This document shows positions 27,231 through 37,050 of a stretch of DNA of 64,000 bases, in pieces. Made by a program: the position numbers and the translations under genes. The stretch is from Faecalicatena faecalis (GTDB lineage: Bacteria > Bacillota > Clostridia > Lachnospirales > Lachnospiraceae): positions 124,001 to 188,000 of the forward strand of contig NZ_JABACJ020000006.1 of NCBI RefSeq assembly GCF_012524165.2, read 5' to 3'. The notes under the pieces are model-generated. The model saw only the letters and a program-made list of their open reading frames with translations, did not search any database and was not told where the DNA came from. How positions within the stretch are numbered: the first letter of the stretch is position 1; every line of letters starts with the position of its first letter.

Positions 27231-28118
27231 ATGATTAAAGTAAAAAATAATAAAATGCGTCTTACGCTCGCATTGTTTGTACTCCCGGCTTTGCTGATTT
27301 ATATTCTGTTTCAGATACTGCCACTGATTGGTGCTGTATTTTTCTCTTTTATGGAATGGAACGGAATCGGGGGTTCATCTCTTGAGTTTGTTGGAATTAA
27401 GAATTATGTGAGTGCTTTTCAAAATCCAGACTTTATTCTTTCACTGAAGAATATGTTCAAAATGGTTGTTTTCAGTGTGCTGTTCCATACTCCGATTGCT
27501 CTGGTCATGGCAGCGGTGATTAATACAAAGTGTAAGGGATACCGTATCTTTAAGGCATTGTTCTTCGTGCCGACTGTATTCCCTCTGACAGCAGTAGGTC
27601 TGATGTGGTATTTCGTATTCATGCCGACAGGTGTCTTCAACTCCTTCTTAAAGGTGTTTGGTCTTGGAGGCGTTGCACAGGCATGGCTTGTAAATCCGGC
27701 AACAGCGATGAATACGATTGTATTCGTTAACATCTGGGCCGGTGTTGGATACTATATGGTCATCCTGCTGGCAGGACTGACTACGATCTCCGAGGATGTC
27801 TACGAGGCTGCGGCGATCGATGGAGCCAATAAGCTTCAGTGCTTCTTCCAGATTACAGTGCCGATGTTAAAGCCTACGATCGCAATGTGTATCCTGATGG
27901 ATATTATCGGTTCTGTAAAGGTGTTCGACCTGGTATTTGCCATGACAGGAGGCGGACCGAATGGTCTGACGAACCTGCCGACAACGTTGATGTACAACGA
28001 GGCATTCAAGTACAGCCACTACGGACTTGGAAGTGCAATCGGTATTATCATCATGGTAATCTGTCTTGCAGGAACCATGCTCAGCAATAAACTGACAAGC
28101 AAGAAGAATGACCAGTAA
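27231..28118 (+). CDS. Sugar ABC transporter permease (MalF-like)
   Basis: A 295-residue inner-membrane permease with about six membrane segments and the ATPase-docking EAA loop (YEAAAIDGANKLQCFFQITVP). It partners the next gene. ATG 27231 follows GCAGGAG at 27217-27223; the upstream in-frame extension from 27189 is translated repeat DNA and is rejected. Confidence 0.92.
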   Translation: MIKVKNNKMRLTLALFVLPALLIYILFQILPLIGAVFFSFMEWNGIGGSSLEFVGIKNYVSAFQNPDFILSLKNMFKMVVFSVLFHTPIALVMAAVINTKCKGYRIFKALFFVPTVFPLTAVGLMWYFVFMPTGVFNSFLKVFGLGGVAQAWLVNPATAMNTIVFVNIWAGVGYYMVILLAGLTTISEDVYEAAAIDGANKLQCFFQITVPMLKPTIAMCILMDIIGSVKVFDLVFAMTGGGPNGLTNLPTTLMYNEAFKYSHYGLGSAIGIIIMVICLAGTMLSNKLTSKKNDQ

Positions 28119-28136
28119 GGAGGAAAGGTGAGTACT

Positions 28137-28982
28137 ATGAATAAAAAAGCAAAGATTAAACAGAATCCCGGAGGGATTATAGCCAAATATGCGTTTTTGC
28201 TCGTTATGGCATTTATGTTCGCAATGCCGATGATATTTACTCTTCTTTCATCCGTAAAGACAAAGACAGAGATTTTCGCTAAGCCGTTCGATCTTCCGGC
28301 AGTGTTCCAGTGGGGCAACTATACGGAGGCATGGCAGGCGGCCAACATGAGCAGATACTTTATCAACAGTATTATCCAGGCAGGGGCAACTGTAATCGTC
28401 CTTGCACTTGTATCATCTATGGCAGCATATGTACTGTCCAGATTTCAGTTCAAAGGCAATAAGTTTTTGATGTTGTTCTTTATGCTGGGAATGATGGTGC
28501 CGATGCATACGGTACTTGTTCCAGTTTCCTACATCATCGGAACTCTGAATCTGAAAAATAATATCCCGGCACTGGTACTGATTTACGTAGCATTCAGCTT
28601 ACCATTTAGTATCATGGTCATGAGCAACTTTATGCAGGGAGTCAACCACTCTCTGGAAGAGGCAGCACTGATCGACGGTGCGACCTATTTCCAGATTTAC
28701 AGAAAAGTAATGCTGCCGCTGTGTGTACCGGCTATATCAACGATTTCAATTTTTAACTTTTTAAGTGCATGGAACAACATTCTGTTCCCACTTTTGTTCA
28801 TCAACGACAAGAACTTAAAGCCGATCGCGTTGGGACTTCTGAACTTCAACGGAGAACGTGGAAGTGATTATGGTCCTTTGATGGCTGCAATCGTGATTAC
28901 CGTTGCTGTGCCGCTCGTGATTTATCTGCTCTTCCAGGAAAAGGTAGAGGGTGGTCTGGCAGCAGGCGCAGTAAAAGAATAA
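28137..28982 (+). CDS. Sugar ABC transporter permease (MalG-like)
   Basis: About 281 residues with six membrane segments and the EAA loop LEEAALIDGATYFQIYRKVMLP. The start is ATG 28137 (MNKKAK) or in-frame GTG 28128; GGAGGAAAGGTGAG lies upstream of both. It completes the heterodimeric permease with the gene ending at 28118 and is followed by the glycosidase gene after 15 bases. Confidence 0.9.
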   Translation: MNKKAKIKQNPGGIIAKYAFLLVMAFMFAMPMIFTLLSSVKTKTEIFAKPFDLPAVFQWGNYTEAWQAANMSRYFINSIIQAGATVIVLALVSSMAAYVLSRFQFKGNKFLMLFFMLGMMVPMHTVLVPVSYIIGTLNLKNNIPALVLIYVAFSLPFSIMVMSNFMQGVNHSLEEAALIDGATYFQIYRKVMLPLCVPAISTISIFNFLSAWNNILFPLLFINDKNLKPIALGLLNFNGERGSDYGPLMAAIVITVAVPLVIYLLFQEKVEGGLAAGAVKE

Positions 28983-28997
28983 AAAAGGAGAATACAT

Positions 28998-30989
28998 ATG
29001 TCATCAATATCATATCGTCAGGTGCATCTTGACTTTCATACAAGTGAGTTCATTCCATCCGTGGGCGAGGACTTTTCTATGGAGGAATTCGGAGATACCC
29101 TGGAAAAAGCAAATGTCAATTCTATAACTTGTTTTGGACGATGCCACCACGGCTGGCTCTATTATCCTTCTAAAAGATTCCCGGAGCTGATTCATCCGAA
29201 TCTGAAGAATCACAACCTTCTGTTAGAGCAGATCGAGGCATGCCATAAGAGAGGAATCCGTGTGCCGATCTATACGACTGCACAGTGGGATGGACGAATC
29301 ATGCGGGAACACCCGGAGTGGCTGGCGTTGGATGAGAATGGAGAATACATTGACACACAGCATGTACCGGCACCGCATTTTTACAACACGATCTGCCTGA
29401 ACAGCGGTTACCGCCAGTTTTTTAAAGAGCATCTGGAGGATATGATCGAGGTGACAGGCCCGGAAAACGTGGATGGTATTTTTATTGATATCCTTTTCCA
29501 CGTAGACTGCAAATGCCCGAGCTGCGTTGCAAAGATGAAAGAACTGGGCATGAATACAGAGGATAAAGCGGAAAGACTCAGATATGCGAGCCACATGCTG
29601 GATGAATTTAAGGAAGAGATTACGGCGTTTATTCACGAAATGGCTCCGAATGCGACAGTTTTCTATAATAGCTCCCACATTGGGCCGGCGTATAAGAACA
29701 GCTTTAAGGATTACAGCCATCTGGAATTAGAGTCTCTTCCGAGCGGCGGCTGGGGATATGACCATTTTCCGGCGACAAGCCGTTATGCCCGGATGCTCGG
29801 AAAAGAAATGATCGGTATGACAGGAAAATTCCATACATACTGGGGCGATTTCCACTCTCTGAAGAATAAGGCTGCTCTGGAGCTGGAGTGCTTCAGTATG
29901 CTGGCAATGGGGGCGGGATGCTCCATCGGAGACCAGCTTCATCCATCTGGCAGGCTGTCTAAGGGCGCATATGACCTGATTGGAAATGTTTATGCAAGTG
30001 TGAAGGAAAAAGAACCATACTGCTGGGATGCGAAAGCAAAGACGGAGATCGCAGTGCTCAACCCGGAGGAATTTTATCCTGAGGATTCCTATGATCTGAG
30101 CATTTCGCCGTCTCTGATCGGTACCGTGCGTATGCTTCAGGAGATGTGTTACCAATTTGATATTATTGATACAGATATGGACTTTTCCGCATACAAGGTC
30201 CTGATTCTGCCGGATTGTATTTACGGCAATGAAAAGCTGGACCAGCTTTTGAAAGCGTATTTGGAACAGGGCGGCAAGGTGCTTGCTTCTTATGAATCCT
30301 GTCTGAAAAAGGACGGTTCTGAGAGTATTTATGGAGTCAGATATAAACAGGATTCCCCATATTACCGTGAGTTCGTGATGCCAAATGAAAAGATCGGTAA
30401 GAAGCTTCCGAAAGAAGAATTCGTAATGTACCTGCGCGGTCTGGATGTTGAGGCGGATAAGGCCGAGGTGCTGATGGATAAGATCGAACCATATTTTGAC
30501 AGGGCCGGAGAAAAGTTCTGTTCCCATCAGCACGCTCCATCCTCAGGAAAGGTAGGATATCCAGAGGTTACCATGTATCAGGGAGCTATTTATTTCTCCC
30601 ATCCTGTATTCCATTGTTACCGTAAGAACGCCGCGGCGTGGTGCAAAGCTATGGTAAAGGATGCATTGGAAATCCTTCTTGAGGAGAAGCTGGTATCACA
30701 TAACGGACCTTCTACAATCCTGGCTGCATTGAATCATCAGGAAAAGGAAGAACGTGATATCCTGCATATTCTGCATTATATTACAGAGAAACGTTCTGAA
30801 GACATCTATACAGTAGAGGACGTGATTCCTCTTTACAACACAGAATTCCGAGTTTATGTGGGAGAAAAGGAAATCACCACTGTTAAAAATGTTATACGTT
30901 CGGAGAAGATAGAGTTTACCAGGGACGCTGGATATATTACGTTCTCTGTGCCTTTGATTGAGGGGCATGAAATGATCGAGATAAAATAA
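28998..30989 (+). CDS. GHL6-like putative glycoside hydrolase
   Basis: A 663-residue cytoplasmic protein. The N-terminal half looks like a TIM-barrel glycosidase (FGRCHHGWLYYPSKRFPEL, RVPIYTTAQWDGR, NVDGIFIDILFH, HTYWGDFHSLKN). About 360-470 resembles the trimerisation domain of GH42-type beta-galactosidases (YKVLILPDCIY, YLEQGGKVLAS). This layout recalls GHL6-containing enzymes, some assigned to GH151 alpha-fucosidases; the match is from memory and the substrate is not established. No signal peptide is seen, so it likely acts on imported saccharides. AAAAGGAGAATACAT precedes the ATG. Confidence 0.7.
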   Translation: MSSISYRQVHLDFHTSEFIPSVGEDFSMEEFGDTLEKANVNSITCFGRCHHGWLYYPSKRFPELIHPNLKNHNLLLEQIEACHKRGIRVPIYTTAQWDGRIMREHPEWLALDENGEYIDTQHVPAPHFYNTICLNSGYRQFFKEHLEDMIEVTGPENVDGIFIDILFHVDCKCPSCVAKMKELGMNTEDKAERLRYASHMLDEFKEEITAFIHEMAPNATVFYNSSHIGPAYKNSFKDYSHLELESLPSGGWGYDHFPATSRYARMLGKEMIGMTGKFHTYWGDFHSLKNKAALELECFSMLAMGAGCSIGDQLHPSGRLSKGAYDLIGNVYASVKEKEPYCWDAKAKTEIAVLNPEEFYPEDSYDLSISPSLIGTVRMLQEMCYQFDIIDTDMDFSAYKVLILPDCIYGNEKLDQLLKAYLEQGGKVLASYESCLKKDGSESIYGVRYKQDSPYYREFVMPNEKIGKKLPKEEFVMYLRGLDVEADKAEVLMDKIEPYFDRAGEKFCSHQHAPSSGKVGYPEVTMYQGAIYFSHPVFHCYRKNAAAWCKAMVKDALEILLEEKLVSHNGPSTILAALNHQEKEERDILHILHYITEKRSEDIYTVEDVIPLYNTEFRVYVGEKEITTVKNVIRSEKIEFTRDAGYITFSVPLIEGHEMIEIK

Positions 30990-31019
30990 ATCCTTAAAAT
31001 AAGGTGGGAGGAATATTAA

Positions 31020-32459
31020 ATGAGGATCAGGATCTCGTCCGGGACGGACATAAAAACGGGCATCCTGTTCTTCACAAAGGCAGCAGCAAGTAAGCTGTAT
31101 GACGGGGAAGGGGGCGTATTCCAGGGGGAATATCTGCAGACCCTTCCCCGTCTGTCTTTGGGGGGAAAACAGGAATGCTGTGTGGGGCTGGGTGAAAAGG
31201 CTCTGACAAAAAGAGAAGTCATGGAGGCCGCTGCTTGCGGCACCGCATTTATGCGGGAACATAAAATTAGCCGGTTTTATGTAGATGTAACTGGGTTAAA
31301 AGGAATGTTGACAGAAGAAAAATTCACCTGTCTGATTCAGGGCATCTGTCTGGGAGGATATGAACAGCCCAATTTCGGCGCAGAAAAGCGGTACGAGGTA
31401 GAGGCAATTTTGACAGGTGATTTAGAAGAAGTAACGGGACTTACAAAGGAGCATCTGGAGGTGCTGCTCAGCCAGGGACAGCATATGGCCCAGGCAATTT
31501 CATTTGCCAGAGACATGGTCAATTATCCGGGAAATCTCCTGCGTCCCGCGGATTTCGCAGAGGCCATCCGCATGCAGATGGAAGATCTGGATGTAGAGGT
31601 GGAGATTTTTCAACAGAATCAGCTTGAAGAAATGGAAATGGGAGGTCTGTTGACTGTAGGAAGCGGCAGTGCTTATCCGCCGTGTATGGTGGTTCTGCGG
31701 TACCGGGGAGCAAAAGCAGAAAAAAAATCAGAGACGCTCGGTTTGATTGGAAAGGGAGTTACTTGTGATACTGGCGGCTATTGTTTGAAACCGTCCGGCT
31801 CTATGGCTGGCATTCGCGGGGATATGGCAGGGGGAGCAGCGGTGGCTGGATGTATATATGCACTTGCAGCAGATCGTGTCGAGGTCAATGTAACAGGGGT
31901 CATCCCAATCTGCGAGAACCGTATTTCCCCGGGCAGTTATCTTCCCGGAGATGTCATTACGATGTATAATAAGACCCGGGTGGAAATCTGCAACACAGAT
32001 GCAGAAGGCCGGCTGATCTTGGGGGATGCTGTGGCCTATGCTGTGGAACGCGAGGGGGTCGAACAAGTGGTTGATATTGCTACGTTGACGGGCGCCGTTG
32101 TGAATCTGTTCGGTTTTTCAATTGGCGGTGTGCTCTGTGACAGCGACGAATTATATACTCGATTCGAGGAGGCCAAAGACAGATCTACTGAGCAGTATGC
32201 AAGAATCCCATATTTTGCAGAGCATGAGGAGATGTTAAAGAGTGGGTGTGCCGATATTAAAAATTTGGGCCCGGATTACTGTGGGACAATCACAGCGGGG
32301 CTGTTTATCCGGCGGTTCGCGAAGGAAAGACCGTGGCTTCATATGGACATCGCCGGGACTGCCTGGGTGGACGGACCAATCTGGAAATTTCAGAGTAAAG
32401 GTGCTACAGGGGCAGGCGTGAGTACACTGTATGAGCTGTGCAAAGGAAAAGAAAAGTAA
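31020..32459 (+). CDS. M17 family leucyl aminopeptidase
   Basis: A 479-residue cytoplasmic metallopeptidase that removes N-terminal residues from peptides. The catalytic C-terminal half has GKGVTCDTGGYCLKP (first metal site) and the family signature NTDAEGRLILGDA. The N-terminal half is divergent. GGTGGGAGG precedes the ATG. Its place between a glycosidase and CutC suggests handling of peptide parts of imported glycopeptides, or simple co-regulation. Confidence 0.9.
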   Translation: MRIRISSGTDIKTGILFFTKAAASKLYDGEGGVFQGEYLQTLPRLSLGGKQECCVGLGEKALTKREVMEAAACGTAFMREHKISRFYVDVTGLKGMLTEEKFTCLIQGICLGGYEQPNFGAEKRYEVEAILTGDLEEVTGLTKEHLEVLLSQGQHMAQAISFARDMVNYPGNLLRPADFAEAIRMQMEDLDVEVEIFQQNQLEEMEMGGLLTVGSGSAYPPCMVVLRYRGAKAEKKSETLGLIGKGVTCDTGGYCLKPSGSMAGIRGDMAGGAAVAGCIYALAADRVEVNVTGVIPICENRISPGSYLPGDVITMYNKTRVEICNTDAEGRLILGDAVAYAVEREGVEQVVDIATLTGAVVNLFGFSIGGVLCDSDELYTRFEEAKDRSTEQYARIPYFAEHEEMLKSGCADIKNLGPDYCGTITAGLFIRRFAKERPWLHMDIAGTAWVDGPIWKFQSKGATGAGVSTLYELCKGKEK

Positions 32460-32503
32460 AAGAATGTCTGGGCACTTAATGTATCAGGAATGTTGGGAAA
32501 GGA

Positions 32504-33271
32504 ATGGAAAAAATGAAGGATTATATGCTTGAAGTTTGTGTGGATTCAGTAGAATCTGCGATAGCTGCCGAACGAGGTGGCGCGAAACGTCTGGAATTGT
32601 GCAGTAATCTTATTATAGGCGGAACCACACCGACGCCGGCCCTGTTCTGTGCGGTCAGGAAGGCAGTGGATATAAAAATTCATGTGCTGATCCGTCCGAG
32701 GTTCGGGGATTTCTGCTATACGGATGCGGAATTTAAGATTATTCGAAAGGAAGTCAGGCAGTTTCGTGAACTTGGAGCGGATGGAGCAGTAATCGGGATA
32801 CTGCGTCCAGATGGGACTTTGAATATGGAGCAGATGGAGGAATTGGTCCGGGAAGCAGGAGAGATGAAGCTTACCCTGCACCGGGCATTCGATGTGTGCA
32901 GTGATCCAATGCGGGTCTTAGAAGAATGTGTGGAACTGGGAATCCACACGATTCTGACATCCGGCCAGGAGGAAAGCGCATTGGCAGGAGCGGGTCTTCT
33001 TAGAAGGCTGAATGAAGCAGCGGCTGGAAGAATCCATATTTTGGTCGGAGCAGGTGTGAATTCCGGGAATCTGGAAGAGTTATGTCGTGTGACAGGGTTG
33101 AACCAATTCCATATGAGTGGGAAAAAGGTATTAGACAGTTCGATGAAGTACCGTCGGGAAGGGGTTCCAATGGGGCTTCCGGGAATCAGTGAATTCAGTA
33201 TCTGGCGCACAGAGGAAGAAGAAATACGAAAAGCAGCAGAAGTGCTTGAGAGGAGTCCAAATGTTTTCTGA
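32504..33271 (+). CDS. cutC: CutC family protein
   Basis: A 255-residue TIM-barrel CutC protein (EVCVDSVESAIAAERGGAKR, RPRFGDFCYTDAEF, LTLHRAFDV, ILTSGQ). Once linked to copper tolerance in E. coli, its real role is disputed, and a carbohydrate-related function is plausible given how often it sits near sugar genes. Its 3' end overlaps the next gene by 11 bases. Confidence 0.9.
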   Translation: MEKMKDYMLEVCVDSVESAIAAERGGAKRLELCSNLIIGGTTPTPALFCAVRKAVDIKIHVLIRPRFGDFCYTDAEFKIIRKEVRQFRELGADGAVIGILRPDGTLNMEQMEELVREAGEMKLTLHRAFDVCSDPMRVLEECVELGIHTILTSGQEESALAGAGLLRRLNEAAAGRIHILVGAGVNSGNLEELCRVTGLNQFHMSGKKVLDSSMKYRREGVPMGLPGISEFSIWRTEEEEIRKAAEVLERSPNVF

Positions 33272-35750
33272 GAAATTTACAATAAAAATAGAAAAGATAT
33301 ATGCAGACAGGAACAGTTCGGTTCCTGGTATTTTTGATGGAATCAATGAAAAAATCAAGGCCTGTACATCAGATGAGCAGATTCTGCTCCGTTACCTTTA
33401 TGGGAATATGCCGCTATCTGATGTTCTGAATTACCCTTTTGAGACATTTTTAGATTATGCGTCCCATGGAGCATTTCTTTGGAATCAGGGGGCATTTCGA
33501 GAAAAAATAAGCGAGGCGCTTTTCTGTCAATATGTGGTATATCATAGAATCAATACGGAGGATATCAGCCCGTGCCGGAGCTTTTTTTATGAGAAGGCCC
33601 ACGCGGAGATGATGGGAGCTAAGTCCATGGCAGAAGCAGTCCTGGCGTTGAATTACTGGTGTGCCCAGGAGGCCACTTACCGTGCTTCGGATGACAGGAC
33701 AGCTTCCCCTATGACTACGTACAGAAGTGCACACGGCAGATGCGGGGAGGAATCTACATTTACTGTGAGCGTATTGCGCAGTATGGGGATTCCTGCAAGA
33801 CAGGTGTATGCGCCAAGATGGTCTCATTGCGATGACAACCATGCCTGGGTAGAGGCATGGTGTGACGGAGAATGGCATTTCCTGGGTGCCTGCGAGCCGG
33901 AGGAAATACTGGATAAAGGATGGTTCTTACATGCGTCCTCCCGTGCCATGCTGATTCATTCCAGATGGTATGGAAGCCTGGAGCTTAGAGGGGAGGTAAT
34001 AAAGGATGAGAATATCGTATCCACTCAGGGCATCACGACAGAAATCAACGAAATTGGGACCTACGCAAATACAAAACGACTGAGAATTCAGGTGACAGAT
34101 ACGGATGGTAAGCCTCTTAAAAATGCAGAGGTCAGGATCGAGGTATTGAATTATTCTGAATTTTTCCCGATTGCAGTGTTGGAGACGAAGGAAGACGGCA
34201 GTGCGGAGATAGAATTAGGTCTTGGAAGCTGTCGAATCTGTGCAAGAAAAGGAGATGCTTCTGGATGTACCATGGTAGATGTCAGAGAATTTGGGGATGT
34301 GATTTTGGTTCTAACGGAACCAGATTGTAAGACAAAGGAAGAAACATGGCAGTCCTTTGAAAGTTTTGCCCCACAGGATGCAGTCATCCACAGTGGCTCT
34401 GTGACAGAAGAACAGAGAAGGAGACAGAAGGAGAGGCTGGCAGAGAGAACCGCACTTCGTTTAAAGAAAGCAGGGACTGGGAATGAGGCAGAGACGGAAG
34501 CCTTTTTAAACGGAGTAGGAAAGGAAGAATTTAGAAGGCTGTTATTCGGTACTTTAACACAAAAGGACTCTTTGGATTTAAAGGCAGAGGTACTTGAAGC
34601 ACACTTAAACCATGCGATGCAGTATCAGGGAAGTTTTCCGGAAGATGTCTTTGTGAAATATATTTTGTCTCCTAGAATTTATTTGGAGACTTTGACAGAT
34701 TTTAGAAGTGGAATCGAGACTCTGCTATCCCAAGGACAGAAAGAGGAATTCCGTAATGATCCGGGTAAGATTTGGAGATTTATCAGTCAGGAGGTTCACG
34801 AGTGTCCACAGGAAGAGTATGATGCTTTACTGACTCTGCCGCTGCCATGCCTGAAATACAAGATTGGCAGCAGGAAGTCACAGGAAATGCTGTTTGTCGC
34901 AGTGTGCAGGACCTTGGGAATTCCTGCGAGATTGAATCCAGTAGATGGTGCAATGGAATATTATGCAGAAGGTCATTTTATCCAAGTGATTGCACCAAAG
35001 GAGACGGGAACGCTTGAAGTTTGTTCCGTTGAATCAGAGGGGCTTGTCTATTTCCAGAATTGGTCTGTTGTCAGAAGGTATCCGGGAGAGCGGAAGCTGT
35101 TGGATTTGAGTCATTTAAATGACGGGAATCCTGCAGGCAGATGCATGAGCACATCCGTTCCGTCTGGAATTTATGAAGTGGTGACGGCCAACAGACTTCC
35201 CAATGGGAATATTCTTGGACGTGTCATAGAAGTAGAAGTCACTCCGGGAAGTCATGTTTCTGTAGAGTTGAAGTTAGAGGAAGCAGAACTAAGTCAGATG
35301 CTGGAGTGTGTACCAATGCCCCCTTTTGAGGTGGAAGGGTTTGAGGGCACAAAGACCAATATTACGGATATTCTGAAAGGAAAACCGCATTTGGTGGTCT
35401 GGCTGTCCGAGGGCCAGGAGCCGACAGAACATATTTTAAATGAACTGTATGAGAGAGCCGAGGAATTCAACCATAGCGATGCGGATATTCTGTTCCTAGT
35501 GAACAGCCAGGAGGCGGTAAAACAGCCGACGCTTAACAGAACGCTTGAGGCCTTAAATGGGGTACAGCTTCTCTGCGACTGTGTAGAAGAACGCGTATCT
35601 GTTCTGGGAAGAAGATTTTATGTGGATCCAGAAAGCATACCATTGATTCTGGTGATGGATAGGGAGTCCAACTGTGTTTATGTCACAAGTGGGTACAACG
35701 TTGGAACAGCGGATATGATACTGAAGATTCTGGGTGCAGGCATCCTGTAA
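33261..35750 (+). CDS. Transglutaminase-like domain protein
   Basis: An 829-residue protein with no signal peptide. A transglutaminase-like core (about 120-215) has C161 (HGRCGEES), H194 (DDNHAWVEAW) and an acidic third position near E212. A carboxypeptidase-regulatory-like beta-sandwich follows (about 285-350: IQVTDTDGKPLKNAEVRI). A second transglutaminase-like stretch (about 520-580) and a thioredoxin-like end (about 690-829) are less sure. ATG 33261 is chosen since AGGAG lies 6 bases upstream; the longer frame from 33189 is cutC sequence. It may be a peptidase or amidase acting on glycopeptides; function unproven. Confidence 0.75.
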   Translation: MFSEKFTIKIEKIYADRNSSVPGIFDGINEKIKACTSDEQILLRYLYGNMPLSDVLNYPFETFLDYASHGAFLWNQGAFREKISEALFCQYVVYHRINTEDISPCRSFFYEKAHAEMMGAKSMAEAVLALNYWCAQEATYRASDDRTASPMTTYRSAHGRCGEESTFTVSVLRSMGIPARQVYAPRWSHCDDNHAWVEAWCDGEWHFLGACEPEEILDKGWFLHASSRAMLIHSRWYGSLELRGEVIKDENIVSTQGITTEINEIGTYANTKRLRIQVTDTDGKPLKNAEVRIEVLNYSEFFPIAVLETKEDGSAEIELGLGSCRICARKGDASGCTMVDVREFGDVILVLTEPDCKTKEETWQSFESFAPQDAVIHSGSVTEEQRRRQKERLAERTALRLKKAGTGNEAETEAFLNGVGKEEFRRLLFGTLTQKDSLDLKAEVLEAHLNHAMQYQGSFPEDVFVKYILSPRIYLETLTDFRSGIETLLSQGQKEEFRNDPGKIWRFISQEVHECPQEEYDALLTLPLPCLKYKIGSRKSQEMLFVAVCRTLGIPARLNPVDGAMEYYAEGHFIQVIAPKETGTLEVCSVESEGLVYFQNWSVVRRYPGERKLLDLSHLNDGNPAGRCMSTSVPSGIYEVVTANRLPNGNILGRVIEVEVTPGSHVSVELKLEEAELSQMLECVPMPPFEVEGFEGTKTNITDILKGKPHLVVWLSEGQEPTEHILNELYERAEEFNHSDADILFLVNSQEAVKQPTLNRTLEALNGVQLLCDCVEERVSVLGRRFYVDPESIPLILVMDRESNCVYVTSGYNVGTADMILKILGAGIL

Positions 35751-35807
35751 ACGACGGGATGAACTGTGCATAGGGTGATTCAAATATTCGTTTTGATTAT
35801 CAATAGA

Positions 35808-35850
35808 AAAGGGTGCTTATCAAGGCTTATGGACCTTGAAAGCACCCTTT
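35808..35850. terminator. Bidirectional terminator between convergent genes
   Basis: GGGTGCTT and CAAGG (35811-35825) pair with CCTTG and AGCACCC (35834-35847), flanked by A-run and T-run. It can end the glycopeptide operon on the plus strand and the 98-residue gene on the minus strand. Confidence 0.85.
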
Positions 35851-35863
35851 CATAAATTGCTTA

Positions 35864-36160
35864 TTAGCTGAGTTCGATTTTAGCTGCTTCTTCCGGCTTG
35901 AAATCTGTCTCTAAATCATAGATATTATGTCCTGTTGATTCGCTCAGGACCCTGCCTTCCAGAGAATAGCAGCGAATAAAGCGTTTTTTATCAATACTTG
36001 ACCAATGTTCAACATCCCAGGTAAGGTAGCCATCTTCATCCGACTTTTTCTCTTTTAAATATAGGTCCACCTGACGGCCTCCATCTTCCATTAGTTTAAT
36101 CAGATCCTTTGTACCGGAGATCTCAACCTCTTCCTTCTTTACTGAATCATAAATCTTCAT
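35864..36160 (-). CDS. Small hypothetical protein, 98 residues
   Basis: A soluble, charged 98-residue protein (MKIYDSVKKEEVEISG) ending in an acidic helix-like tail (KPEEAAKIELS). No motif is recognised. It has GGCAGGAGG before the ATG, a good promoter and a terminator, so it is a real single gene. Its base composition is normal for the window, unlike the AT-rich genes upstream of it. Confidence 0.75.
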   Translation of the reverse strand: MKIYDSVKKEEVEISGTKDLIKLMEDGGRQVDLYLKEKKSDEDGYLTWDVEHWSSIDKKRFIRCYSLEGRVLSESTGHNIYDLETDFKPEEAAKIELS

Positions 36161-36196
36161 TGTATTTCCTCCTGCCTGTTATCATAATATACGGTA

Positions 36197-36225
36197 ATTA
36201 TAAACCTTACGGGGAAAAAACTCAA
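36197..36225 (-). promoter_or_regulatory. Promoter of the 98-residue protein gene
   Basis: On the minus strand TTGAGT (36225-36220), a 17-base spacer and TATAAT (36202-36197). Confidence 0.65.
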
Positions 36226-36278
36226 TAAAATCTCAAGACCAGTTCATTTGGGAATAGAATCTAATTGGAGGTACATTT

Positions 36279-37037
36279 CTAAAAATCTAATCCGTTCAAC
36301 CACTTTGCTACTTGTTTTTCACGTTCCTTTAATGTTGACTCATCTTTCATTTTACCTAAATACTTTTCAGAAACAATTTCACCATCTGCCATAAATAAAA
36401 TGCGTTCTGTTTTTGACGCTACTTTAGCATCATGAGTAACTAATAAGATGGTTGTTCCGTTTTGATTAATTTCATTAAAAAGCATCATAATCTCAGAAGC
36501 AGATTTTGAATTCAATGCACCAGTAGGTTCATCACCAAATATTATTTCTGGTTTATTAATTAATGCACGACAAATGGAAACTCTTTGCAATTGTCCTCCA
36601 GAAGCTTGCGTAATATCTTTTAAGGCTAGTTGATGGACACCAGTCTGTTTCATCAATTGAACAGCACGCTTATCAATTTCTTTTTGCGATTCTTTTTTTC
36701 CGAGATAGGCAGAGAGAATAATGTTGTCTTTCAAGTTAAAATTCTTTAATAGGTTTGCCTGTTGAAAAACGAATCCCATTTTATTTAATCGAATACTTGT
36801 TAACTGTTCTTCCGTTAATTTATTTAATTGTTCTCCGGCAAATTCTACAGTTCCTGCACTTGGCTGCATCATGCCGCTGATCGTATAAAGCAGAGTGGAT
36901 TTGCCAGAACCACTGGCACCCATAACGGATACAAATTCTCCTTTATTGATGGTTAATTGAATGTTTTTTAATACATGTTGAGGTTCCATATTTTCAATTG
37001 GAAAACTCTTTGATAAACCAGTTGCTTTTAAAATCAT
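36279..37037 (-). CDS. ABC transporter ATP-binding protein (MacB/BceA-like)
   Basis: A 252-residue ATPase with Walker A GASGSGKST, signature ASGGQLQRVSICRAL (usually LSGGQ) and Walker B IIFGDEPTGAL, the last typical of the LolD/MacB/BceA class. It pairs with the FtsX-type permease gene that ends 13 bases upstream. It lies in an AT-rich four-gene cassette, suggesting acquisition. Likely role: export or sensing of an antimicrobial peptide or lipid. Confidence 0.92.
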   Translation of the reverse strand: MILKATGLSKSFPIENMEPQHVLKNIQLTINKGEFVSVMGASGSGKSTLLYTISGMMQPSAGTVEFAGEQLNKLTEEQLTSIRLNKMGFVFQQANLLKNFNLKDNIILSAYLGKKESQKEIDKRAVQLMKQTGVHQLALKDITQASGGQLQRVSICRALINKPEIIFGDEPTGALNSKSASEIMMLFNEINQNGTTILLVTHDAKVASKTERILFMADGEIVSEKYLGKMKDESTLKEREKQVAKWLNGLDF

Positions 37038-37050
37038 GACAATTCCTCCT

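Noticed and set aside
33189..33260. Upstream extension of the transglutaminase-like protein
   Set aside because: It overlaps the cutC end in another frame; ATG 33261 has AGGAG at 6 bases.
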